Positions 56,515-64,000 of a stretch of DNA of 64,000 nucleotides are shown here, piece after piece. The stretch is from assembly GCF_003762835.1 (NCBI RefSeq), contig NZ_RJWA01000003.1, positions 1-64,000 on the forward strand, given 5' to 3'. This DNA is from Micromonospora sp. HM5-17. GTDB taxonomy: Bacteria > Actinomycetota > Actinomycetes > Mycobacteriales > Micromonosporaceae. The notes beneath the pieces were generated by a model. The model was given only the letters and a program-made list of their open reading frames with translations. It was not told the DNA's origin and did not search any database. Within the stretch, counting starts at the first letter, position 1. Every line of letters begins with the position of its first letter. The position numbers and the translations under genes are program-made.

Positions 56515-59500
56515 GTGTGGGACCCCGTGGATCCTCGACAGGTACGGCTGTTGGCGGCGCAGTCCGCGAACTTCGGCTTCCTGGCCGCGCACCCGCTGCT
56601 GCTCTGGTATGGCGCCGGGGCGGAGTGGCTGGTCTACGCGAACCCGTGGGCGTCGCTGCTCCGTTCCCGGTCCTTCGGCGAGGTGCTCGCCGACGAGCTG
56701 GTCCGCCGTACCACCGTCGTACCGCAGGGCGGGAGCCTCCACCACCTGCTTCGGGCGCTCGGCGCCGACGGCGTGCTGACGCCCCGCGTCTTCGCCGCCT
56801 TCGCCCGACTGCGGGACATCGGCGGCACACGGTACGACCCGGACGAGGAGCCGCTCGTCGCGCTGGACGCCCTCCGGAACTGCTTCACCCTCGGCGTCTG
56901 GTTCCACCGCGCGCTGACCGGGGACCGCGCCCCGCTCGGCTTCGTTCCGCCGACACCGCCGCCGGAGCTGCTTTGCGACCCGCCGGCGTCGCCGCGGAAG
57001 CCTCCGGTCCACCGGGTGGTGCCCCGACCCGCCGTGCGGGGCACCGGCCGGGGCGCCGGTGAGCGGCTCCGCGCCGAGCTGCGCCGGTACCGGACGGAGC
57101 TGGCGGCGACCCGGCTGCGGCTGACGGGCTCGGGCTCGGCCGTCGCGGCCCAGCGGCGGGCGGCCGCCGAGGCGGACCGGATGATCGCCGCGGCCGACGC
57201 CGCTCGCGCGACGGTCGGCACGCTGCTCGCCAGCCTGGAGCCGGAGGTCTGGGCGGCCCGGCGGGACGTCGGGCGCCAGGCGTCGGCCCGAATCTCGGCG
57301 GGCCGGCGGGAGGAGTTCGTGGCCCGGCTCCGCCGGACGGTACCGGAGCCGGGCAACGAGCCGCAGGCCCGGGTCGAGCTGGAGCGGCGACTCGCCGCGG
57401 CCGGCTGGGTGGTGCGGAACCCGCACCGCCGCCATCCCCCGGACGGGCTGGGGGTGGCCGTCCGGAACGTCCCTCTGTGCACCGGCCACGCCGACTACCT
57501 GCTCTATGTGGACGGCTCGCTGGTCGGCGTGGTCGAGGCCGGCTGGGCCGAGGTCGAACCGTCGGGCGGCGAGGACGACGGGGTCGGAACCCGGCCGAGC
57601 GGAGTGGCCTCGGAGGTCGCCCTGGCGGCCCGGCTCGACCGCTACCGACACCGGCTCACCGTCGAGCAGCGGCGAACGGCGTGGCGGCGCGACCACCCGC
57701 TTCCCTTCGGCTACGTGTCGACCGGTGGCGAAACGGTCTTCGTCAACTGGCTGGCCCCGTTCCCGCGTCCCCGGGACGTCACCGCCTTCCACCGCCCGGC
57801 CACGTTGGCCCGGTGGATGCGGGAGGCTGACGAGAACCCGACGGCCCCGACCCTCCGGGCGCGGCTGCGACAGCTCCCACCGCCCCGCGCGCGCGACCTG
57901 CGGGCGGCCCAGGTGGAGGCGCTACGCGGCCTGGACCGGTCCCTGGCCGACGACCGACCCCGCGCCCTGATCCAGCTCGCCGCCGGGGCCGGCAAGACCC
58001 GCACCGTGATCGTCGCCAGTCACCGGCTGCTCGAACACGCCGGGGCCCACCGCGTTCTCGTCCTGGTCGACCGCGACAACCTGGCCCGCCGGCTGGTCCA
58101 GGAGTTCGTCGACTACCGGATCCCGGACGATGGCACCGCCCCGTTCGCGGGACGCCACCCCGTCGAGCGGCTCTCCGGCGCGACCATGCTCGGCTCCGCC
58201 CGGGTGATCGTCACCACCGTGCCGCGTCTGCACGCGGCGCTGAACGGCGCCCCGCTGCCGGACGCCGACGACGACCCGGCGCACGACAGCCATCCGCGGG
58301 ACAGCCCGGTCGAGGTGCCCTACCACCCGCACCTGCCGCCGGAGACGTTCGACGTGATCATTGTCGACGACTGCCACCGGGCCACCTACGGCGCGTGGCG
58401 CGGGGTGCTGGAGTACTTCGACGCGTTCACGGTCGGACTGACCACGGCGCCGGTCCAGCAGACCCTGGGCTTCCACCACGAGAACCTCGTCGCGGAGTAT
58501 CCCGACGAACAGGCGATCGCGGATGGGGTCACCGTCGACTTCGACCTGTACCGGATCAGGGCCACCGCGACCCCGACCGGCCTCCGGGTCGAGGCCGGTC
58601 CGGTGGTGCCGCGGTGGGAGCGCCGTACCCGGGCCGAGCGCTACCAGGAGGTCGAGCGCGACCTCGGGTACCTCGGCGCCCCGGCCGGCCGGCCGGTGGT
58701 CTCCGGCGGAGAACTGCGGCTGGTCCTGGAGACCTTCCGGGACCGGCTCGGCACCGAGATCTTCCCGGGGCGGCGGGAGGTGCCGAAGACGCTGGTCCTG
58801 GCCCGGGACGCCGTGCACGCCGACGAGGTCGCGGCGCTGCTCCGGCAGATCTTTGCTCGGGACGACACCTTCGCCGTGGCGCTCACCTACGGTTCGCGTC
58901 ACGCCGGGTACGACCCGGACGAGCTGTTCGAGGCGTTCCGGAGCCAGCCCGTCCCCCGGATCGTCGTCACCGACGACCTGCTCGCCACCGGCGTGGATAT
59001 ACCGGCGTTGGAGTGTCTTGTCATCCTCCGACCGGTTCGCACCGCCGGCTGCCTGGCCCGGATGAAGGGCCGGGTGGCCCGGGCCATCGCGCCCGCCGAG
59101 TTCCGGCTGGTCGCCGGGGACGCCCTGGCCAAGGAGCGGTTCGTCGTCGTCGACGCGGTCGGCATCACCGAGGGAGCCGTCGACGAGGTGGTCCCGCTGC
59201 ACCGGTGCCCCGAACGGGAGCTGTCGCTGCGGACCCTCCTGGGTCGGGCCGCCCGGCTGGACGCCACACCGGACGAGATCGCCACCCTCGCGGCCCGGCT
59301 CTGCCGGCTGCGCCAGCGGCTCACCGGGGCCGAGCTGGCCGAGCTGGCCGAACTCGGGGGCCAGCCGCTCGCCCAGATCGTACGCGGGTTGGTCGACGCG
59401 GTCGCTCCCGAACAGCTCAACGCCGCCCGTGCCGTCGGTCTGGACGCCGTACGCGGACTCATGGCCACCGCGGTGCGTCCACTGGCCGCCGTGCCGGTGC

Positions 59501-59544
59501 TGCGGGACCGGATCCTGGAACTGCACGACAACCCAGGACGGTGA
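56515..59544 (+). CDS. Solitary HsdR-like protein (type I restriction R subunit) with degenerate catalytic motifs
   Basis: A 1009-residue protein shaped like an HsdR/DUF4145-type restriction-helicase subunit. The N-terminal RLLAAQSANFGFLAAHPLLL is the HsdR-like head. A nuclease-like strand HADYLLYVDGSLVGVVEAGW has Asp327 and Glu341, but the expected Lys of E-x-K is Gly343. The helicase core has Walker A LAAGAGKTRT (Lys494), and motif II FDVIIVDDCH (618-621) where HsdR has DECH. Motif III is TTAP instead of TATP, and motif VI is GRVAR (852-856) instead of GRGTR. The overall order is intact to LLATGVDIPALE. No hsdM or hsdS is adjacent. Start: GTG 56515. It is either a decayed R subunit or a repurposed DNA-binding ATPase. 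Confidence 0.8.
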   Translation: MWDPVDPRQVRLLAAQSANFGFLAAHPLLLWYGAGAEWLVYANPWASLLRSRSFGEVLADELVRRTTVVPQGGSLHHLLRALGADGVLTPRVFAAFARLRDIGGTRYDPDEEPLVALDALRNCFTLGVWFHRALTGDRAPLGFVPPTPPPELLCDPPASPRKPPVHRVVPRPAVRGTGRGAGERLRAELRRYRTELAATRLRLTGSGSAVAAQRRAAAEADRMIAAADAARATVGTLLASLEPEVWAARRDVGRQASARISAGRREEFVARLRRTVPEPGNEPQARVELERRLAAAGWVVRNPHRRHPPDGLGVAVRNVPLCTGHADYLLYVDGSLVGVVEAGWAEVEPSGGEDDGVGTRPSGVASEVALAARLDRYRHRLTVEQRRTAWRRDHPLPFGYVSTGGETVFVNWLAPFPRPRDVTAFHRPATLARWMREADENPTAPTLRARLRQLPPPRARDLRAAQVEALRGLDRSLADDRPRALIQLAAGAGKTRTVIVASHRLLEHAGAHRVLVLVDRDNLARRLVQEFVDYRIPDDGTAPFAGRHPVERLSGATMLGSARVIVTTVPRLHAALNGAPLPDADDDPAHDSHPRDSPVEVPYHPHLPPETFDVIIVDDCHRATYGAWRGVLEYFDAFTVGLTTAPVQQTLGFHHENLVAEYPDEQAIADGVTVDFDLYRIRATATPTGLRVEAGPVVPRWERRTRAERYQEVERDLGYLGAPAGRPVVSGGELRLVLETFRDRLGTEIFPGRREVPKTLVLARDAVHADEVAALLRQIFARDDTFAVALTYGSRHAGYDPDELFEAFRSQPVPRIVVTDDLLATGVDIPALECLVILRPVRTAGCLARMKGRVARAIAPAEFRLVAGDALAKERFVVVDAVGITEGAVDEVVPLHRCPERELSLRTLLGRAARLDATPDEIATLAARLCRLRQRLTGAELAELAELGGQPLAQIVRGLVDAVAPEQLNAARAVGLDAVRGLMATAVRPLAAVPVLRDRILELHDNPGR

Positions 59545-59582
59545 CGCCGGGCGAGCGACGCCCGCCGGCGGCGCGACACGAC

Positions 59583-59616
59583 GGTGCCCGCCGCCCCGGT
59601 CGGGGCGACGGGCACC
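59583..59616. terminator. Terminator between the HsdR-like gene and the convergent subtilase gene
   Basis: GGTGCCCG (59583-59590) with CGGGCACC (59609-59616), plus an inner GCCCC/GGGGC step across a short loop. It lies between two convergent genes. Confidence 0.7.
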
Positions 59617-59645
59617 GCGTGGTGTCGTCGGTCAGGTTTCGCCGG

Positions 59646-62600
59646 TCAGATCCCGCCGAGGCGGGCCGGGCACGGCGTCGCCGGTTCGAGGACGTAGTCG
59701 AGCGTGCTGACCAGTCCGGGCTGGACCTGGTGCCGCTTCACCTGCGGCACCCAGCCGTCCTTGGCGACGATCACGTCGTACCGGCCCCTCGGCAGCCACC
59801 AGGCGTACCGGCCCTGGCCGTCCGCGGTCAGGGTGTAGCCGGTGGCCGCGTCGCCGACCAGGTTGACCCGGACCGTCGCCCGGAGCGGCACCTCGTCGCC
59901 GCCGCAGGTCCGACCGATGACCGTCCCCTGCAGCTTGCCCCAGCTCCCCGGCGGGGAGACGTTCATCTCCACGCTCACCGACGGGACCGGGTACGGGCTG
60001 TTGGAGACCAGCGCCAGGTCGGCGGTGTAGGTGCCGGGCTGGAGGACTCCGGCGTCGGCGGTCGCGCTCAGGGTCAGCGTGACCACCTTCGACGCCCCAG
60101 CCGCCAGGGTGAAGGTCTCCGGCTTCGGGGTGAGCCAGGAAGCCTCGCCCATCTCCTCGCAGTTCTCCAGTCCGCCGAGGTACTCGGTCTCCGCGGACCC
60201 GACGAACGAACTCGGCGAGCCACCGACCTTGTACGCGCCGCAGACGCCGGCGCCCCGGTAGCGGGGGAACTGCGCGTTCGGCAGGTTCACCCAGGCTCCG
60301 GTCGACGGGTCGTAGGCGATCGTGCGGTTGGTCAGCGCCGTCGAGTTCGCGGTTGCACCACCGGCCAGCACCAGCTTGTCACCGGCCGCGGCGTACTGCG
60401 CGCCCCAGAGGTCGATCGGCATGTCCGGCAGTGGCGACCAGGAGTCGGCGGCCGGGTCGTAGACGTATCCGTTCCGGAACTCGGTCGCGCCGAGGCCGCC
60501 GGCGCAGTAGACCTTGCCACCGATGCCGCCGCAGGCCAGCCAGGAGACGCCCTGCGGGTAGTTGGCCGCCCGGCTGAACTCGTTGGTCTTCGGGTCGAAG
60601 ACCACCACGTCGGCGGTGTCGGTGCTGCAGGCGCCGTCACCGCAGCCGCCGACGATGTAGAGCTTGCCGCCCGCCACCGCCGCTCCGGCCGCTGCCCGGG
60701 GCGCCGGGTTGGTCACGTCGGCCAGGGTGCTCCAGGTGTTGGTCGCCGGGTCGAAGACGTCGACCGTGGCCGGCGGCGTCGATCCGGCGCCCCACCCACC
60801 GATCGCGTAGATCTTGCCGTTCAGCGCGCCCACGGCCGGCTTCGACCGGGCGGTGGGCATGTCCGGCAGGGTGGTCCAGGTGTTGATCGCCGGGTCGTAC
60901 ATCCAGGTCTTGCGCTCGTTGCCGGTGCCGCTGCCGCCACCGATCGAGTAGACCTTTCCGTTCAGCGTCACCGCCGAGTTGTCGTAGATCGCCGCCGGGG
61001 TGTTCGCGACCCGGGTCCAGGCGTCGTCAACCGCCGGTGCCGCCGCGGCCGAGGTGGTCTCGCCACCGTACGCGACACCGCTGGCGGCCTTGCTCAGCCC
61101 CTTCACCGGCAGCTGGACGAGCTCGGCGCCCTCGTGGGAGAGGAGCTCGAACTGGCCCTGCCGCTCCAGGAACTCCACGGTGGCCGGTGCGTTGCCGGTG
61201 TTGGTCACCGTCACCTTGACCGTGCGGGTGCTGCCGTACGGCTGGTGCATCTCGATGTCCGTCGAGGTGACGGTCAGCCGGGACGCCCGGAGCGCGAAGT
61301 TCGCCCGCCGGGTGTTGTCGGCGGCGACGTTCACGGTCCGGGTCACCGCCTTGTACGGCGAGCGGCTGGCGGTGAACGACTGCTCCCCGGTGAGGCTGGA
61401 GTAGAGCCAGTAGAAGCCGTCCGGGATGGCGGGGTCGTCCGGCGTCGCCGCCGAGACCGCCTGCTCGCCGGTGGCACCGTCGCTGGTCACCGTCACCCCG
61501 TTCAACGGGTTGCCGGTGTTGGCGTCGGTGGTGAAGCCGGCGACCAGGCCACCCGGCTTCGGCGTGCAGAGCCGGTTGACGATTTGGACGTTGTCGACCT
61601 GCCACCACCAGGCGAAGGTGCCCGTGAAGCGGAACCGGATCTTGGCGTTCGCCGCACCGGCCGCCGCGTCGAGCGGGACCTCCTCGACCCGGGGACCGCG
61701 CCGGCTGGCGGTCTGGTGCCAGACGTTGGTCCAGGTGGCGCCGTCGTCGGTCGAGACGTCGATGTCCGCGGTGTCGGTGGTGCCCACCGCCCGCCAGTCG
61801 CTGTTGAAGCGCAGCAGCGGCGCGTTGACCTCGGAGAGGTCGAGGGTGGGTGTGATCAGGTCGGTGTCCTGGGTGTTCCCGCTACCGAGCGCGTCGCTGT
61901 CGATGATCGCGAAGTTGCCGCTGCCACCGGTCAGGTTGCCCCGGGACTTCGGGTCGTCGAAGACCCAGCCGCCCGACTCGGTGCGGTTGACCACCGACCA
62001 GCCCTCCGGCGCCGTCGTGCCGTCGAAGCTCTCGGACAGCAGCGGGTCACTGGCTCCGGCGAGGTATCCGGCCGCGGTGCAGGCCGGCGCCACCTTGACC
62101 GCGATGTTGACGGTCTTGTTGGCGGTACCGACCTCGACCTCGGTGCTGACCGGCTGGTAGCCGGGGTAGACGGCCGTGGTGTCGAGCCGGTAGCTGGTGT
62201 TGCCGGGAACGGTGAACGAGTAGGCGCCGGTGATCGGGTCGGTGAAGACCGGGCCACCGGGCCGCCCGGGTACGGTGATCTTCGCGTAGAGCGGCCAGCC
62301 GTGGCCGGAGCCATCGGTGACCTTGCCGGCGATGGTGACCATCGGCGCGGCGGTGAGGGCGAAGTCCTGGGTCACGGCGGTGCCCTCGGTGACGGTCACC
62401 GTCGCGGTGCCGGTGACGTAGCCGTACGCGCTGGCGGTGACCACCTGCTCCCCGGCCGGAACGAGCAGCGAGTAGCGGCCGTTCGGGTTGGCCACGGTGC
62501 GGAGGGTGCCGATGGTGATCTGCGCGCCGGCGATCGGGTCGCCGGTACCGGCGTCGGTGACGACACCGCTGACCTGGCCGCCGTCGCCGCGTGGGGCGGC

Positions 62601-64000
62601 GCTGACCGCCTCGTACGCGTTGAGCCGACCCTCACCGAAGGTGTTGTTGAAGTCGACGGTGCCGCCGCAGGAGAGGTCGTTGACGTCGGTCGCGGTGTCG
62701 TCGAGGAGCTGCTCGGTGGCGTCGATGTTCCCCTTCAGCACCGGTGCCGCCGACCAGACCAGGGCGACCGTGCCGGAGACGTGCGGTGCCGCCATCGACG
62801 TACCGCTGCCGTTGCCGTAGCGGTTGGTGGGCAGGCTCGACCGGACGTTGCTGCCGGGCGCCGAGATGTTCGGCTTGATCGAATCGTCGATGCTGGACGT
62901 GCCGCGGCCGGAGAAGCTGGAGATGACGTTGTTGACGTCGTACGAGCCGACCCCGTACGCGTCCGGGTAGTCGCCGGGGTTCTCGGTGGTGTTGCAGCCC
63001 GGCCCGTCGTTGCCGGCGGAGAAGGTCGGGAAGATGCCGGCCGCCCGCCAGGACAGGATCGTCTGCTTGTACCACTCGTCACCGCGGCCGCCGCCCCAGG
63101 AGTTGTTCACCACGTCGGCGTGCAGGTCCGGGCGGGGGTTGTTGCCGTTGAGGTCGGTCGGGGCCATCACCCACTGGCCGGCGGCAAGCAGCGAGCCGTC
63201 CGTGCAGGTGTCCACCTCGCAGCCCTTGGCGGCGATCCAGCGGGCGCCGGGGGCGACCCCGATCTGGTTGCCGGCGCCGTCGTCGCCGACCATCGTCCCC
63301 ATGGTGTGTGTGCCGTGGCCGTTGTTGTCGCACGGCTCGGGGCTGGCGCAGATCCCGGCCGGGTCGAACCAGTTGTAGTTGTGGTCGAACGTCCCGCCGT
63401 TGTTGCCCCGGTAGGAGTTGACCAGCGCCGGGTGGTCGAACTGGACGCCGCTGTCGATGTTGGCGACGACGATGCCCTCGCCGCGGGTGCCGAACTCGGA
63501 CCAGACCCGGGGCGCCTCGATGTTGGTGAGGTTCCACTCGACCTCGTCGGGCGCGTTGCCGGTCTCGGCGTCGGTCTCGGCACGCATCTCGACGGGCTTG
63601 ATCAGTTTGTACGTCCGGCTCGGCTCGATGCTCGCCACATCGTCCCGCGCCGCGATGGCGTCGACGAGGGCGCGGTCGCCCTCTACCCGCAGCACGTTGG
63701 CGATCCAGTACGCGGTGTACTTCACTCCGCGCTTGTCCAGATCGGCCCGTAGGTCGCGCTGGCTGCGCTCGGCGGTGCTGGTGAGCCGCCGGTAGACCTC
63801 GGTGACCCGGGCGGTGGGGTCGGCGATCCGGGCTGCGGCGCTGAGCTGGGCCCGTTCCCGCAGGTAGACCGTGAAGGTGGTGGTGCCCTTGGTGGACAGT
63901 TCGGCGAGGAGCTCGCGGCTCACCTCCGCCTCGGGAGCGGCGGCGGTGGCGATCGCAGGTTGTGCGGTGATGCCGAGGATCACGGCGGCCCCGACGGCGA
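59646..64000 (-). CDS. Large secreted subtilase (S8) with carboxypeptidase-regulatory and Kelch-like repeats, cut by the window edge
   Basis: At least 1,450 residues. The frame is open through base 64000 and begins inside a signal peptide (AVGAAVILGITAQPAIATAAA, split by the edge), so the start is outside. I9-like pro-region, then S8 with an intact triad: Asp at 63453-63455 (NIDSGVQFDH), His at 63315-63317 (NGHGTHTMGTM), Ser at 62796-62798 (GSGTSMAAPHVSG). C-terminal modules: carboxypeptidase-regulatory-like beta sandwiches (GGQVSGVVTDAGTGDPIAGA), a concanavalin/MAM-like segment (ESFDGTTAPEGWSVVNRTES), Kelch-like blades (GKVYSIGGG, GKIYAIGGW, GKLYIVGGC, GKVYCAGGL) and a final sandwich. A secreted multi-domain endopeptidase for large protein or surface substrates is likely. 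Confidence 0.88.
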   Translation of the reverse strand, partial: AVGAAVILGITAQPAIATAAAPEAEVSRELLAELSTKGTTTFTVYLRERAQLSAAARIADPTARVTEVYRRLTSTAERSQRDLRADLDKRGVKYTAYWIANVLRVEGDRALVDAIAARDDVASIEPSRTYKLIKPVEMRAETDAETGNAPDEVEWNLTNIEAPRVWSEFGTRGEGIVVANIDSGVQFDHPALVNSYRGNNGGTFDHNYNWFDPAGICASPEPCDNNGHGTHTMGTMVGDDGAGNQIGVAPGARWIAAKGCEVDTCTDGSLLAAGQWVMAPTDLNGNNPRPDLHADVVNNSWGGGRGDEWYKQTILSWRAAGIFPTFSAGNDGPGCNTTENPGDYPDAYGVGSYDVNNVISSFSGRGTSSIDDSIKPNISAPGSNVRSSLPTNRYGNGSGTSMAAPHVSGTVALVWSAAPVLKGNIDATEQLLDDTATDVNDLSCGGTVDFNNTFGEGRLNAYEAVSAAPRGDGGQVSGVVTDAGTGDPIAGAQITIGTLRTVANPNGRYSLLVPAGEQVVTASAYGYVTGTATVTVTEGTAVTQDFALTAAPMVTIAGKVTDGSGHGWPLYAKITVPGRPGGPVFTDPITGAYSFTVPGNTSYRLDTTAVYPGYQPVSTEVEVGTANKTVNIAVKVAPACTAAGYLAGASDPLLSESFDGTTAPEGWSVVNRTESGGWVFDDPKSRGNLTGGSGNFAIIDSDALGSGNTQDTDLITPTLDLSEVNAPLLRFNSDWRAVGTTDTADIDVSTDDGATWTNVWHQTASRRGPRVEEVPLDAAAGAANAKIRFRFTGTFAWWWQVDNVQIVNRLCTPKPGGLVAGFTTDANTGNPLNGVTVTSDGATGEQAVSAATPDDPAIPDGFYWLYSSLTGEQSFTASRSPYKAVTRTVNVAADNTRRANFALRASRLTVTSTDIEMHQPYGSTRTVKVTVTNTGNAPATVEFLERQGQFELLSHEGAELVQLPVKGLSKAASGVAYGGETTSAAAAPAVDDAWTRVANTPAAIYDNSAVTLNGKVYSIGGGSGTGNERKTWMYDPAINTWTTLPDMPTARSKPAVGALNGKIYAIGGWGAGSTPPATVDVFDPATNTWSTLADVTNPAPRAAAGAAVAGGKLYIVGGCGDGACSTDTADVVVFDPKTNEFSRAANYPQGVSWLACGGIGGKVYCAGGLGATEFRNGYVYDPAADSWSPLPDMPIDLWGAQYAAAGDKLVLAGGATANSTALTNRTIAYDPSTGAWVNLPNAQFPRYRGAGVCGAYKVGGSPSSFVGSAETEYLGGLENCEEMGEASWLTPKPETFTLAAGASKVVTLTLSATADAGVLQPGTYTADLALVSNSPYPVPSVSVEMNVSPPGSWGKLQGTVIGRTCGGDEVPLRATVRVNLVGDAATGYTLTADGQGRYAWWLPRGRYDVIVAKDGWVPQVKRHQVQPGLVSTLDYVLEPATPCPARLGGI

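Noticed and set aside
56515-59544. Complete type I restriction-modification system
   Set aside because: Only the R-like gene is present. No hsdM or hsdS is found within the window on either strand.
58395-63752. Very long plus-strand open frame (1,785 codons) opposite the large subtilase gene
   Set aside because: It is antisense to a gene with clear S8, CarboxypepD and Kelch-like motifs. The translation is Arg/Gly/Val-rich low complexity, as expected from the shadow of a high-GC gene.
1-64000. CRISPR arrays, IS elements, prophage genes, rRNA or tRNA genes
   Set aside because: No regularly spaced direct repeats, transposase motifs, phage structural genes or stable-RNA sequences were recognised by eye.

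Overview
The window is high-GC actinomycete chromosome, most likely from the family Micromonosporaceae (Micromonospora or a close relative). Evidence for this: strong G/C in third codon positions, many GTG starts, promoters with a TANNNT -10 box lying 6-7 bases before the start codon (leaderless mRNAs), a mycothiol synthase (mshD), a GlnR-type nitrogen regulator, an actinobacterial SAM-IV riboswitch, the cysteine-codon leader peptide ahead of a CysA2/SseC pair, and small AGGAAGGG-type dispersed repeats. No rRNA, tRNA, IS element, CRISPR array or phage gene was seen.

1-17 kb is mostly housekeeping: a small disordered protein, a double GNAT acetyltransferase, a subtilase fused to a polytopic membrane region, GlpD facing an FAD-linked glycolate/lactate oxidase across a perfect terminator, a FUSC-like membrane protein, a class V aminotransferase under a SAM-IV riboswitch, a PrsW-type protease, a GroES-like protein, an AI-2E family permease and a DinG/XPD-type helicase. 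17-31 kb is a phosphate and nitrogen section: an ECF41 sigma factor, DUF47-pit with a three-unit PHO box, a Gfo/Idh/MocA oxidoreductase, a Nudix hydrolase, pstSCAB with its own PHO box, mshD, a NodB deacetylase and glnR. 31-34 kb holds an LmeA-like protein and a sulfur unit (cysteine leader peptide, rhodanese, SseC).

34-43 kb has two regulated operons: an ECF sigma factor, a CU044_5270-type protein and a large subtilase carrying a one-base frameshift; then a TetR-controlled membrane operon with two matching operator palindromes placed on its promoter.

43-51 kb is accessory. A three-gene operon (DivIVA-domain protein, a small Cys/His protein, a double zinc-ribbon protein) diverges from a minimal GntR regulator across a pair of identical 17-bp repeats. 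It is followed by three overlapping genes for small helical proteins with AT-richer codon use. Then comes the most unusual element: a two-helix membrane protein carrying two copies of a short motif, translationally coupled to an NB-ARC/TPR (NLR-like) ATPase that carries a third copy at its N-terminus. This matches the architecture of bacterial NLR-associated amyloid signalling. The ATPase is cut by one in-frame TAG, so it is either a recent wreck or a read error.

51-64 kb holds a SnoaL-like protein, a TOPRIM protein, several membrane or lipoproteins, a solitary HsdR-like protein whose nuclease and helicase residues look eroded, and a very large secreted subtilase with Kelch-like repeats that runs off the right edge.
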